Positions 34,150-45,798 of a stretch of DNA of 64,000 nt are shown here, one piece after another (positions within the stretch are counted from its first letter, which is position 1; every line of letters begins with the position of its first letter). The stretch comes from Roseibium litorale. Its GTDB lineage: Bacteria > Pseudomonadota > Alphaproteobacteria > Rhizobiales > Stappiaceae. Below the pieces are notes generated by a model that was not told the origin of the DNA, did not search any database, and was given only the letters and a program-made list of their open reading frames with translations. The stretch spans positions 186,001 to 250,000 of the forward strand of contig NZ_JACYXI010000006.1 of NCBI RefSeq assembly GCF_014842915.1, read 5' to 3'. A program made the translations under genes and the position numbers.

Positions 34150-35142
34150 TCAGGCATTCACGTCGACGACGGCCCGTCCCTTGACCGCGCCTTTCAGGAT
34201 CGCCGCGCCTAGCTCCGGCAGGTCGGACAGCGTGGCGGGTTGGATCATGGCTCTCAGCTTGTCGAGCGGCAGGTCTCGGGCAAGGCGGTTCCAGGCACGG
34301 ACACGGTTTTGGTAAGGCTGCATGACACTGTCGATGCCGAGAAGATTCACACCGCGCAGAAGAAACGGCACGACGGTGGCCGGAAGAGCAGCACCACCCG
34401 CCAGACCAACCGCCGCCACGGACGCGCTGTGTTTCATCTGGCCCAGAACACGGGCCAGCATGGCCCCGCCCACCGCATCAACACATCCGGCCCAGGTCTC
34501 GCTCTCCAGCGGGCGCTTCACCGTTTCCGCCAGCTCTTCACGCGGTACGATGCGGCTTGCGCCAAGGCCGCGCAGATAGTCTTCCGTTTCCGGCCGGCCG
34601 GTGACGGCGGCAACCTCATACCCCAGATGCGCCAGGACCGCGGTTGCCACCGAACCGACGCCGCCTGCCGCGCCAGTGACCAGAACCGGGCCCTTTTCCG
34701 GCTTCAAACCGTGATCCTCGAGCGCCATGATGGCCAGCATGGCGGTGAAGCCTGCTGTTCCGATGGCCATCGCGTCCTGCGTGGTGAGCCCTTCCGGCAA
34801 GGGCACAAGCCAGTCGGCCTTCACCCGCGCCTTTTGCGCGTAGCCGCCCCACCAGACCTCGCCGACCCGCCAGCCGGTCAGAACCACCTTGTCGCCCGGC
34901 TTGTAGCGCTCATCCGTGGAGGTCTCGACCCTCCCGGCAAAATCAATCCCCGGAACATGCGGATAGGTGCGGACCAGCCCGCCCCCTGGTCCAATGCACA
35001 GACCATCCTTGTAATTGAGCGTCGAATATTCAACAGCAACGGTGACGTCGCCGTCCGGGAGCAGGCTTTCCTCCAGCGTCTGCACAGAGGCTTTCGTGCT
35101 GCCGTCATCGGCCTTCTCAACAACCAGCGCCTTGAATGTCAT
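34150..35142 (-). CDS. acuI: Acryloyl-CoA reductase (NADPH), AcuI/YhdH family
   Basis: This protein has 330 residues from the ATG giving MTFKALVVE, preceded by a perfect GGAGGA. It is a zinc-free medium-chain dehydrogenase/reductase. YKDGLCIGPGGGLVRTYPHVPGIDFAGRV is the family signature, and the NADPH site is VTGAAGGVGSVATAVLAHLG with the following VTGRPE. AcuI reduces acryloyl-CoA to propionyl-CoA, which detoxifies acrylate from DMSP cleavage or 3-hydroxypropionate metabolism. It lies 126 bases after the GntR regulator gene on the same strand. No DMSP lyase is in the window. Confidence 0.85.
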   Translation of the reverse strand: MTFKALVVEKADDGSTKASVQTLEESLLPDGDVTVAVEYSTLNYKDGLCIGPGGGLVRTYPHVPGIDFAGRVETSTDERYKPGDKVVLTGWRVGEVWWGGYAQKARVKADWLVPLPEGLTTQDAMAIGTAGFTAMLAIMALEDHGLKPEKGPVLVTGAAGGVGSVATAVLAHLGYEVAAVTGRPETEDYLRGLGASRIVPREELAETVKRPLESETWAGCVDAVGGAMLARVLGQMKHSASVAAVGLAGGAALPATVVPFLLRGVNLLGIDSVMQPYQNRVRAWNRLARDLPLDKLRAMIQPATLSDLPELGAAILKGAVKGRAVVDVNA

Positions 35143-35268
35143 AAATTCCTCCGGATTGTTCAGCATTTCCGCCGATCGTAACAAGTCCGGTGGCAAGCAC
35201 CAGTCTACAAAAGCCTGACAAGGTTCCGGCATCGCCGGAGGCCGCACCGGAGGCCTGAGACGCTGGAG

Positions 35269-35991
35269 CTAAGCGGTTCCCAGCGCATGACGCAGAGAGC
35301 TGGCAATGTGACGGCCCAGCGCCTCCTGGGCATTCGGCACATCTCCCGCAAGCAAAGGCTCCAGAAAGGCGATGTGCTCGCCAATCACGCGCTGCGCATT
35401 TTGCTGCGTGACCCGGATACGCGTCTGAACCGTCATGCGGATCTTGATCGCATTGACCCGGTAGACATTGGCCATAAGCTGATTGCCCGTGGCATGGATG
35501 ATTTCAGAGTGAATGTCCCAATCCCGGTACTGGAGATCCTGAGGCAGACTGTCTGCAGCTTCTCCATTCTCAATCTGCTGCCTCGCGCATAAATGCCAAT
35601 CCAGCCAGTCCGCGATCTGCTTGCGCTCGACATGCCGGACCACATCGGGCACAGCCGCCGTCTCAAGGATCAAACGCATCTGATAGGCATCCCGGATAAA
35701 GCTCACATCGAGGCTCGGGACCATCAATCCACGCTGCGGCAGTGTGACCAGCAAGCCCTCGGCCTCGAACCGCGGGATCGCCTCGCGGACGGCACCGAGC
35801 GTCGTTCCGGTCATCTCAACCAGCTCGCGCTGGGAAATGATCTGTCCGGGCAGCAAGGTTCCCGCATTGAGCAGAGCTTCGATCCGCCCATAGGCCACTT
35901 GTCTCAGCGAGATGTCCGCACCGCTTCCGCTGCGCCCTTTCCGATTGACACCCTGCTCCACTTCCGCTTCGCCAGACATATCCGATTCCAT
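35269..35991 (-). CDS. GntR family transcriptional regulator (FCD domain)
   Basis: This 240-residue regulator has an N-terminal winged helix (about 25-95; RIEALLNAGTLLPGQIISQRELVEMTG then LGAVREAIPRFEAEGLL) and an FCD ligand-binding domain (about 105-235). The FCD metal ligands fit D and H residues in the RDWDIHSEIIHATGN stretch and later RVIGEHIAFLE. A perfect 16-base palindrome at 36011-36026, 20 bases upstream, is the likely operator, shared with the divergent TRAP operon. The effector may be the TRAP substrate or its catabolite. Confidence 0.88.
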   Translation of the reverse strand: MESDMSGEAEVEQGVNRKGRSGSGADISLRQVAYGRIEALLNAGTLLPGQIISQRELVEMTGTTLGAVREAIPRFEAEGLLVTLPQRGLMVPSLDVSFIRDAYQMRLILETAAVPDVVRHVERKQIADWLDWHLCARQQIENGEAADSLPQDLQYRDWDIHSEIIHATGNQLMANVYRVNAIKIRMTVQTRIRVTQQNAQRVIGEHIAFLEPLLAGDVPNAQEALGRHIASSLRHALGTA

Positions 35992-36010
35992 CGACCTGTT
36001 GATAACAGCA

Positions 36011-36026
36011 AACTAACATGTTAGTT
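36011..36026. promoter_or_regulatory. Perfect palindrome, likely GntR operator
   Basis: AACTAACATGTTAGTT is a perfect 16-base palindrome between the gntR start (35991) and dctP start (36150). Position and symmetry fit a FadR/FCD-type operator controlling both directions. Confidence 0.65.
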
Positions 36027-36149
36027 AGGATCTTGTAAGCGCGAAAGTCATCATCAAAGATGTCTTCGTGACCGGTAGAGCCGGAACGCCATGCGGGCGG
36101 ACGCTGGAGGAGCATCCCACCGCCAAGGCAACTCTTGGGAGGAGATGAC

Positions 36150-37157
36150 ATGACCATGAAAATGACCCGCCGCGCGTTTTCGGCGGCAGTAGGAGCTCTG
36201 GCGCTGGCAGGAACGAGCCTTGGCGCCTTCGCGCAGGACAAGATCACGCTGCGCCTGTCCACCCCCGCCTCGGAAACCGATCAACGGTCCGTTTCGCTGG
36301 CAAATGTCTTCGGCCCTGCCGTCGCCGGTTTCGCTGCCTATGAGCCGCATTACAACGCGTCACTTGTCGCCCAGGGCTCAGAGCTTGAAAGCATCGCTTC
36401 CGGCGACCTGGAAATGTCGATCACATCGGCTCAGGAACTTGCGACTTTCTTCCCCGAATTCTCGATCTTCGCCACGGGCTATGTCCATCAGAACGCCGAG
36501 CATCAGGTCCGGGTCTTCAACGATCCGCTGATGGAACCGTTCAAGCAGAAGGTCGAGGATGAGCTTGGCGTCAAACTTCTGGCCGTCATGTATCTGGGAC
36601 GGCGCCACGTCAACCTGCGCTTCCCGCGCTCGGAAAAGAACGTCATGACCCCTGCGGACCTGGCGGGCGTGAACCTGCGCATGCCGGGCAGTGACGCGTG
36701 GCAGTTCCTGGGCAAGGCCCTTGGCGCGAACCCCACCCCGATGGCCTTCACGGAAATCTACACCGCCTTGCAAACCGGCTCGGTCGATGGCCAGGACAAC
36801 CCGCTGCCGACCGTGGTGGACGCCAAGTTCTACGAAGTCACCAAGCAGATCAGCCTGACCTCGCATCTGGTCGACTTGAACTACATCGCTTTTTCCAAGG
36901 CGGTCTGGGACAAGCTGACGCCCGAACAGCAGGCAACGGTTCAGAAAGCGGCTGAAGATGCGGCGGAGAGCGGCCGCCAGGCCCAGCTGAAGAAGGAAGA
37001 GGACCTGGTTGCCTTCCTGAAGGACAAGGGGCTGGATGTTTATGAGCCGGACCTCAAGGCCTTCCGCGAGCATGTGCAAGCCCAGTATGTCGGCTCCAGC
37101 TTCGCCGAAGCATGGCCGGAAGGCGTGCTGGAGAAGATCAACGCGCTCGGCAACTAA
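36150..37157 (+). CDS. TRAP transporter substrate-binding protein (DctP family)
   Basis: This protein has 335 residues from the ATG giving MTMKMTRRAF. The signal has a twin-arginine flavour (TRRAFSAAVG) and is cut near GAFA-QDKITLRL. The mature DctP fold includes the conserved MPGSDAWQFLGKALGANPTPMAFTEIY and LQTGSVDGQDNP segments, with the Arg that binds carboxylates in VNLRMPG. It catches an acid, perhaps a sugar acid given the DHDPS-family lyase in the operon. A hairpin follows at 37173-37195. Confidence 0.9.
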   Translation: MTMKMTRRAFSAAVGALALAGTSLGAFAQDKITLRLSTPASETDQRSVSLANVFGPAVAGFAAYEPHYNASLVAQGSELESIASGDLEMSITSAQELATFFPEFSIFATGYVHQNAEHQVRVFNDPLMEPFKQKVEDELGVKLLAVMYLGRRHVNLRFPRSEKNVMTPADLAGVNLRMPGSDAWQFLGKALGANPTPMAFTEIYTALQTGSVDGQDNPLPTVVDAKFYEVTKQISLTSHLVDLNYIAFSKAVWDKLTPEQQATVQKAAEDAAESGRQAQLKKEEDLVAFLKDKGLDVYEPDLKAFREHVQAQYVGSSFAEAWPEGVLEKINALGN

Positions 37158-37172
37158 CCGGTGAGATGAGCT

Positions 37173-37195
37173 GAGGGGCGGCTTGCCCGCCCCTC
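37173..37195 (+). terminator. Hairpin between dctP and dctQ
   Basis: GAGGGGCGG and CCGCCCCTC form a perfect 9-bp stem with a 5-base loop, 15 bases after the dctP stop. It lacks a U-tract, so it probably stabilises the dctP message or causes partial termination, giving more binding protein than permease. Confidence 0.5.
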
Positions 37196-37235
37196 CCATA
37201 TCCTGCCGTGATGGCACCCAGCCGGAGGGCCGGTC

Positions 37236-37799
37236 TTGAACCGCATCAGCAAACCCTTGTTGAAGTTCGCCGAAGCTGTGGCCGCCTTCATGATGGCCGC
37301 CATGTTCGCGACCTTCATCCTTCAGGTGATGATCCGCTACACGGCGCGTATCGGCTGGGTGGCGGAGACATTTCCATGGCTCGAGCCGTCAAATTTTGGC
37401 TGGACGCTGGAGTTCTGCCTGGCGCTCTGGCTCTGGCTGGTGTTCTGGGGCAACTCCTTCGTGGTCCGGGACCAGGATCACGTCTCCTTTGACATTCTCT
37501 ATTTCGCCGTATCCGGCAAGGTGCGCCGCGGTTTCATCATCGTGACCGGTCTGGCCATCGCCATCGGCCTCCTGCTCTCGATTGATCCGACCTGGGACCG
37601 GTTCAAGATCCTGCGCCTGAAAAAGACAGCCACGCTGTCGGACCTCTTCGGGGACTGGATCCGGATGCGGGATATCTACGCCATTTACATTCTGTTCCTG
37701 ATCACGGTTCCGGCCCGTTATCTCTGGCTGGTCTGGCAGGCCTTCCGCAGCAGCATGCGCGCGCGCCAACATACGAGCGAAGGACGGCTGGACGAATGA
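37236..37799 (+). CDS. TRAP transporter small permease (DctQ family)
   Basis: This 187-residue protein has four membrane segments. The TTG start giving MNRISKPLL has GGAGG 8 bases upstream. The first helix and MIRYTARIGW motif, then WLVFWGNSFVVRDQDHVSFD with the acidic cluster, are typical of DctQ. It joins the large permease; the genes overlap by 4 bases. Confidence 0.88.
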   Translation: MNRISKPLLKFAEAVAAFMMAAMFATFILQVMIRYTARIGWVAETFPWLEPSNFGWTLEFCLALWLWLVFWGNSFVVRDQDHVSFDILYFAVSGKVRRGFIIVTGLAIAIGLLLSIDPTWDRFKILRLKKTATLSDLFGDWIRMRDIYAIYILFLITVPARYLWLVWQAFRSSMRARQHTSEGRLDE

Positions 37800-39091
37800 G
37801 CCTCGCATTTCTTCTCTGCCTGCTGGCGCTGTTCGCAATCGCGGCCATGGGCGCTCCCATTGCCTATGCCATCATCGTTGGCGCCTTCGTCTATCTGGCC
37901 GCAAGCGGGCAGAGTATCGGCGTTGCCGGCAAAGTGCTGGTGGACGGGCTCTACCAGAGCTTCATTCTGCTGGCGGTGCCGCTGTTCATCGTTGCCGCAA
38001 ACATCATGAACGCGGGAACGATCTCCGACCGGCTGCTGCGCTTCTGCGTCGCAATGGTCGGCAGGTTCCGCGGCGGCCTAGGCCATGTGAACGTCCTGGC
38101 CTCCCTGGTCTTTTCCGGCATGTCCGGATCCGCGGTGGCCGATGCTGCCGGTATCGGCAAGATCATCATCGAAATGATGACCAAATCGGGCCATTACACC
38201 CGCGGTTATGCGGCGGCCATCACAGCCGCCTCGGCCACCATCGGCCCGATCATCCCGCCCTCGATCCCGATGGTGCTCTATGCGCTGGTGTCGAACGCTT
38301 CCATCGGCTTCCTGTTTCTGGGCGGCATTCTGCCCGGCCTCATGATCGGGCTGGTCCTGATGCTTCTGAACGGCTGGATTTCCCATCGCCGCAACTTCGC
38401 GCTTGAAGAGCCGGTCGCCCTTGCCGAGATCCCGAAACTGACGGTCGAGGCCTTTCCGGCCCTGCTGATGCCAGCGATCCTGCTCTACGGCATCTATGGC
38501 GGCGTCACGACACCGACAGAAGCGGCTGCCGTTGCCGCGCTGTATGCGCTGATCCTTTCCGCCGTGTTTTACCGGGCCCTGAAGTTCTCAACGTTCTATT
38601 CGATCCTGGTCTCCAGCGCCCGGTCGTCGGCCTCCGTCGGCATCGTGATCGGCGGCGCGCTGATCTTGAACTACATCGTGGCCTCGGAGAACATTCCCAA
38701 TCTGGTCGCTCAGGCGCTCGTCGGGCTGGATGTCTCGCCGCTGACCTTCTTGCTTAGTGTCAATGTGCTGATCCTGCTCCTGGGCTGCGTTCTGGATGCC
38801 ACCACCATCATCCTGGTGATCATCCCGCTGTTCCTGCCCGCCTGCCGGGAACTGGGCATCGATCTGGTGCATTTTGGCGTGGTGGCCGTGGTCAATTGCA
38901 TGATTGGCCTGATCACGCCGCCCTACGGCATCCTGCTTTTCGTCATCAACGCGGTCACCGGCATTCCCCTTGCCGAGATCATCCGGGAAATCTGGCTGTT
39001 TCTCGGCGTGCTGGTGTTCGCCCTCCTGCTGCTGATCTTCTTCCCCGGGATCACCCTGTTTCTCCCGCAGCTGTTCGGATACGCCGGCTAA
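37796..39091 (+). CDS. TRAP transporter large permease (DctM family)
   Basis: The 431 residues form about twelve membrane segments and carry the substrate and sodium across the inner membrane. MNAGTISDRLLRFCVAMVGRFRGGLGHVNVLASLVFSGMSGSAVAD is the family signature around the first hairpin, and IPPSIPMVLYA and ITPPYGILLFV form the second. It begins on an ATGA overlap with dctQ. Confidence 0.93.
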   Translation: MSLAFLLCLLALFAIAAMGAPIAYAIIVGAFVYLAASGQSIGVAGKVLVDGLYQSFILLAVPLFIVAANIMNAGTISDRLLRFCVAMVGRFRGGLGHVNVLASLVFSGMSGSAVADAAGIGKIIIEMMTKSGHYTRGYAAAITAASATIGPIIPPSIPMVLYALVSNASIGFLFLGGILPGLMIGLVLMLLNGWISHRRNFALEEPVALAEIPKLTVEAFPALLMPAILLYGIYGGVTTPTEAAAVAALYALILSAVFYRALKFSTFYSILVSSARSSASVGIVIGGALILNYIVASENIPNLVAQALVGLDVSPLTFLLSVNVLILLLGCVLDATTIILVIIPLFLPACRELGIDLVHFGVVAVVNCMIGLITPPYGILLFVINAVTGIPLAEIIREIWLFLGVLVFALLLLIFFPGITLFLPQLFGYAG

Positions 39092-39135
39092 AGATGACCG
39101 GCCCTGCCTCTGCCCCTTCAAGGACTGACTTAAAA

Positions 39136-40065
39136 ATGCCGCACGCTCTCACAGGTATCTTTCCCGTGGTGATCACACCCTTTCACGACGACGACACCAT
39201 CGACTGGGATGGCTACGAGGCCTTGCTGGAATGGTATGTCGCCAAGGGTGCGAGCGGCCTTTTCGCTGTCTGCCAGTCTTCGGAAATGCAATATCTGTCC
39301 TTGCAAGAACGCCGGGATCTTGCCCGTTTCACCGTCGATAAGATCGCGGGCCGCATTCCGGTGGTGGCGTCCGGTCATGTGTCCGCCAGCGAGGACGACC
39401 AGAAGGCGGAACTGCGCGCTGCCGCAGATGCCGGAGTGGACGCTGTCGTTCTTGTCACCAACCGGCTGGATCAGGACCAGACCGGCGGCAGCACGCTGAC
39501 CGATGCCATTACCCAGCTGCTCGGTGCCCTGCCCTCCGATCTGCCCCTCGGTCTCTACGAATGCCCGGCGCCCTACCGCCGGCTCCTGACCGATGACGAG
39601 TTGACCTTCTGCGCCCAGAGCGGCCGCTTTGCCTTCCTGAAAGACGTGTCGTGCGACCTCGATACCGTGAAGCACCGGCTGGATCTGACAAGGGGCACGC
39701 CGCTTGCCATCAACAACGCCAATGCCGCCATCGCCTGGCCAGCCATTCAGGCGGGCGGTCACGGGTTCTCCGGCGTGATGAACAATTTTCACCCCGATCT
39801 CTACCGTTGGCTGATGGATCACGGAGCGAACCATCCGGACCTGGCAGACGAGCTGAACACGTTCCTGGTGCTGGCCGCCATGTCAGAGCCGATGGGATAC
39901 CCGAAGCTGGCCAAGGAATACCACCGCCGCATCGGCACCTTCAAAAGCACCCACAGCCGGACTGTGCCCTTCGACATTTTCGACCGGTTCTGGGGTCTGT
40001 CTCCGATCCTGGATCAGGTCATGACCGGTGCCGACCGCTTCCGTGCCCGCATAGCGGCTCTCTGA
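39136..40065 (+). CDS. Dihydrodipicolinate synthase family lyase
   Basis: This protein has 309 residues from the ATG giving MPHALTGIFP, with AGGA upstream; an ATG at 39094 adds 14 residues without a site. The TIM-barrel has the Schiff-base Lys in FAFLKDVSCDL (about 170) and the catalytic Tyr in LGLYECPAPYRRLL (about 140). The family covers DapA, N-acetylneuraminate lyase and keto-deoxy sugar-acid aldolases and dehydratases. The usual DapA GTTGE motif reads VCQSSEMQ here, so it is not a biosynthetic DapA. Its place in a TRAP operon points to a sugar acid or hydroxyproline-like substrate. Confidence 0.85.
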   Translation: MPHALTGIFPVVITPFHDDDTIDWDGYEALLEWYVAKGASGLFAVCQSSEMQYLSLQERRDLARFTVDKIAGRIPVVASGHVSASEDDQKAELRAAADAGVDAVVLVTNRLDQDQTGGSTLTDAITQLLGALPSDLPLGLYECPAPYRRLLTDDELTFCAQSGRFAFLKDVSCDLDTVKHRLDLTRGTPLAINNANAAIAWPAIQAGGHGFSGVMNNFHPDLYRWLMDHGANHPDLADELNTFLVLAAMSEPMGYPKLAKEYHRRIGTFKSTHSRTVPFDIFDRFWGLSPILDQVMTGADRFRARIAAL

Positions 40066-40075
40066 GCCGCTATGC

Positions 40076-40690
40076 CTAACGGTCTCCTTGCCTGGAACAC
40101 GCGCTGATCCAGAGCTTGCAGCGGGCAACCGGATCTTGCGCTGTCTGGATATCCGTCACGACGGCGGCACTGTCCGCACCGGCCTCGAACACCGCGGGTA
40201 AACGCTCCGGCGTCAGGCCGCCGATTGCGACCAGCGGCAGATCCCCGATCTTCTGCTTCCAGGACCTGAGACGTTCCAGGCCCTGGGGCGCCCATTTCAT
40301 CTTCTTCAGCTGTGTCGGATAGACGGGACCGAGCGCCACATAGTCCGGATCATGCGCCAGAGCATTCTCCAGCTCTGCTTCGTCATGGGTGGAAAGGCCG
40401 TAGCGGATGCCCTGCCGCCGCAGCGCCTTGAAGTCCGCCGTCTCCATGTCTTCCTGACCGAGGTGGACATAGTCACAGCCAAGATCCAGTGCGATTTGCC
40501 AAAAGTCGTTGACGACCAGCTGCGCACCCCACAGCTGGCAAAGATCCCGCGCCAGAGCGATCTGCCGCCGCAATTCCCCATCCGTCTTGTCCTTGAGGCG
40601 GAGCTGAACAAACTTGACGCCGCAGGGCAGAAGCGGCTCCAGCCGCGAGACCTCGCCCGTGACCAGGTAAAACGGATCAAGTGCGCTCAT
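40076..40690 (-). CDS. thiE: Thiamine phosphate synthase
   Basis: This 204-residue TIM-barrel joins the thiazole and pyrimidine halves to form thiamine phosphate. Conserved parts are FVQLRLKDK (pyrophosphate-side Lys), [24 protein letters not shown] and [14 protein letters not shown], then [12 protein letters not shown]. It overlaps the thiG stop by 4 bases and is the last gene of the operon. It is convergent with the lyase gene 10 bases away. Confidence 0.9.
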   Translation of the reverse strand: MSALDPFYLVTGEVSRLEPLLPCGVKFVQLRLKDKTDGELRRQIALARDLCQLWGAQLVVNDFWQIALDLGCDYVHLGQEDMETADFKALRRQGIRYGLSTHDEAELENALAHDPDYVALGPVYPTQLKKMKWAPQGLERLRSWKQKIGDLPLVAIGGLTPERLPAVFEAGADSAAVVTDIQTAQDPVARCKLWISACSRQGDR

Positions 40691-41448
40691 GGCAACAACT
40701 CCGCCATGCCGAAGACCGGGGTTGAGGCATGAGCCATGTCCCGGCGCGGCATCAGACCCGCGGTATAGGCCATTTGCCCGGCGGCAACGGCCTGGCCAAA
40801 GGCGCGCGCCATCTGGACCGGGTCCAGCGCCTTTGCCACGGCGGTGTTCAGAAGAACCGCGTCAAAACCCATTTCCATGGCTTGTGCTGCCTGACTGGGG
40901 GACCCGATCCCTGCGTCGATGACAAGCGGAATGCCGGAGAAATGTGCCCGCATGGCACGCAGGCCTTCGATGTTGCGCAAGCCTTGGCCGGAGCCGATCG
41001 GCGCTCCCCAAGGCATCAGCACCTTGCAGCCAGCCTCCAGCAACCTTTCGCCGACAATCAGGTCCTCCGTCGTATAAGGAAAAACGTCGAAGCCATCGGC
41101 ACATAAAATGCGGGCAGCTTCCACAAGAGCGAAGGGATCGGGCTGCAGCGTGTCCGCGTGACCGATGACTTCCAGCTTGATCCAGCTCGTGCCGAAAAGC
41201 TCCCTGGCCATCCGGGCTGTCGTCACCGCCTCACCGGCTGTGTGGCAGCCGGCCGTATTCGGCAGGATCCGGCAGCCGCTGTCCTTGAGAATATCCCGGA
41301 AGGCGCCACCGTCCTTGCCTTCCCGGCGCAGGGAAACGGTTATGACTTCAGCGCCGGAGGCTGTGATTGCTTCCCGCAGCACCGCAGGAGACGGATACTG
41401 CGCCGTGCCCAGCATCAGGCGGGATGAGAGATCAGTTCCGTAGAACAC
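40687..41448 (-). CDS. thiG: Thiazole synthase
   Basis: This 253-residue enzyme makes the thiazole phosphate from 1-deoxyxylulose 5-phosphate, dehydroglycine and the ThiS thiocarboxylate. The Schiff-base Lys is in [10 protein letters not shown] (about 96), and [17 protein letters not shown] and [32 protein letters not shown] are signature segments. It lies 2 bases after thiS. Confidence 0.95.
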   Translation of the reverse strand: MFYGTDLSSRLMLGTAQYPSPAVLREAITASGAEVITVSLRREGKDGGAFRDILKDSGCRILPNTAGCHTAGEAVTTARMARELFGTSWIKLEVIGHADTLQPDPFALVEAARILCADGFDVFPYTTEDLIVGERLLEAGCKVLMPWGAPIGSGQGLRNIEGLRAMRAHFSGIPLVIDAGIGSPSQAAQAMEMGFDAVLLNTAVAKALDPVQMARAFGQAVAAGQMAYTAGLMPRRDMAHASTPVFGMAELLP

Positions 41449-41450
41449 GG

Positions 41451-41637
41451 TCAGCCCCCCTGCATCGGTGTGAGGATTTCGACCCGCGCACCCGCCCGGA
41501 GCAGCGCAGAACCGCGTTCCTCACGCGGCACGAATTCGCCATCGAGGGCGGTGGCAACGTCGGTGGGCTCAAAACCTTCTTCGGCAACCAGCAATTCAAG
41601 CGTTTGCGCCCGGATGACCCGGTCTTCACCATTGATC

Positions 41638-41648
<11 letters not shown>
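41451..41648 (-). CDS. thiS: Sulfur carrier protein ThiS
   Basis: This is a 65-residue ubiquitin-like protein ending in Gly-Gly (MQGG), the residue pair that is adenylated and thiocarboxylated. The ATG at 41648 is 9 bases from AAGGA; an ATG two codons earlier is also possible. It overlaps the end of thiO. The adenylating enzyme ThiF is not in this operon. Confidence 0.92.
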
Positions 41649-44631
<2,983 letters not shown>

Positions 44632-44731
44632 ACGTCCGGCTAACTTCGTCCGTTCGCTGCAAAAGGTCAATGGGGATAAATCGCGGCACCCTTTGGGTAA
44701 AAGACGGGTGTTACTGGCGCTGCCGCCGGCG

Positions 44732-45637
44732 TCACGACCGGTCGAGATCCGCAAGCAGCTTGACGAGCCAGTCGACGAAGACGCGCACCTTGTTGCTGAG
44801 GTGCCGGTTCGGCGGGTAGACGATGTAGAGGGGCATGGTCTCGGTCCGCCAGTCGTCCAGAAAGGGAACCAGCGTGCCTTGCTCCAGCTCTTTAGTGACC
44901 ATGAACCGGGGCACCTGGGCGACCCCGTGGCCTGCAAGCACCGCCGTCACATAGCTGCGCGCATCATTCACCGAGAAAGAGGAGCGACCCTCGACTTCCA
45001 GGACCTCCTTGCCGCGCTGAAAGGTGAAGGGAAAGACCCGTCCCGACTGGGGTGAGAAATAGCTGACGCATTTATGGCTGGTGCGAAGATCCTCGGGGTG
45101 GGAAGGAAAACCGAAGCGTTCGAGATAAATCGAGGCCGCACAGGTGATCACCTCAATCTCTCCGATGCGGCGGGCAATAAGGGAAGAATCCCCAGGCGTG
45201 ACGCCACGCAGGGCACAATCCACGTTTTCCAGAAGATAGTCGACGGTGCGGTCGCCGACACCGAGATCGACACGGATATCCGGGTAAGTCTTGTAGAAGT
45301 CGCAAAGGGCGGGAATGACGATCCAGTCCGCGAAGGCCCCCGACATCTCCACCCTCAAGCGTCCGGTGGGCGTGGCCTGCTGATGCGCGAGACTGCTGTC
45401 CAGTTCTTCCAGCTCCGCCACGATCTTGGTGGCGCGCTCGTAGTAGAGCGCTCCGTCGGTGGTCACGATCACCCGCCGTGTTGTCCGATTGAGCAACTTT
45501 GTCTGCAGATGCGCTTCCAGATTCTGGATCAGGTTGGTGACGGTCGCACGCGGAATGCGCAAGGACTCCGAGGCGCGGGCGAAATTGCCCGTCTCCACCA
45601 CGCGGAGAAAGGCACGCATGGCTGTCAGTTGATCCAT
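44732..45637 (-). CDS. LysR family transcriptional regulator
   Basis: This 301-residue regulator has an N-terminal winged helix (about 1-65; AMRAFLRVVETGNFARASESLRIPRATVT) and a type II periplasmic-binding-like effector domain (about 90-295). It resembles the CrgA/AaeR-type LTTRs. It is divergent from an alpha/beta-hydrolase homologue and an RND efflux pair, which it probably controls through the two dyads at 45671-45728. The effector is likely a substrate of the pump. Confidence 0.92.
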   Translation of the reverse strand: MDQLTAMRAFLRVVETGNFARASESLRIPRATVTNLIQNLEAHLQTKLLNRTTRRVIVTTDGALYYERATKIVAELEELDSSLAHQQATPTGRLRVEMSGAFADWIVIPALCDFYKTYPDIRVDLGVGDRTVDYLLENVDCALRGVTPGDSSLIARRIGEIEVITCAASIYLERFGFPSHPEDLRTSHKCVSYFSPQSGRVFPFTFQRGKEVLEVEGRSSFSVNDARSYVTAVLAGHGVAQVPRFMVTKELEQGTLVPFLDDWRTETMPLYIVYPPNRHLSNKVRVFVDWLVKLLADLDRS

Positions 45638-45670
45638 TCACCCGCCCTTTCGTGGAAGTGATAGGGATAT

Positions 45671-45688
45671 TATTCGAAATTTCGAATA
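45671..45688. promoter_or_regulatory. Perfect 18-base palindrome, LysR operator candidate 1
   Basis: TATTCGAAATTTCGAATA is a perfect palindrome containing the T-N11-A core of LTTR boxes. It lies 34 bases upstream of the LysR start. Confidence 0.7.
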
Positions 45689-45710
45689 GTGTTACCAGAA
45701 TTGCGGATCT

Positions 45711-45728
45711 TATTCCACATCATGAATA
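45711..45728. promoter_or_regulatory. Half-matched dyad, LysR operator candidate 2
   Basis: TATTC-N8-GAATA repeats the outer half-sites and spacing of the first palindrome, exactly 40 bases further (about four helical turns), on the side of the hydrolase/RND operon. This fits an LTTR activation site. Confidence 0.6.
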
Positions 45729-45798
45729 GACGTATATGTTTCTGTGAAGTGACGGGAGTGTATCTGTCCTTTTCGCTTCAATTTCAGGATCAAAGACG

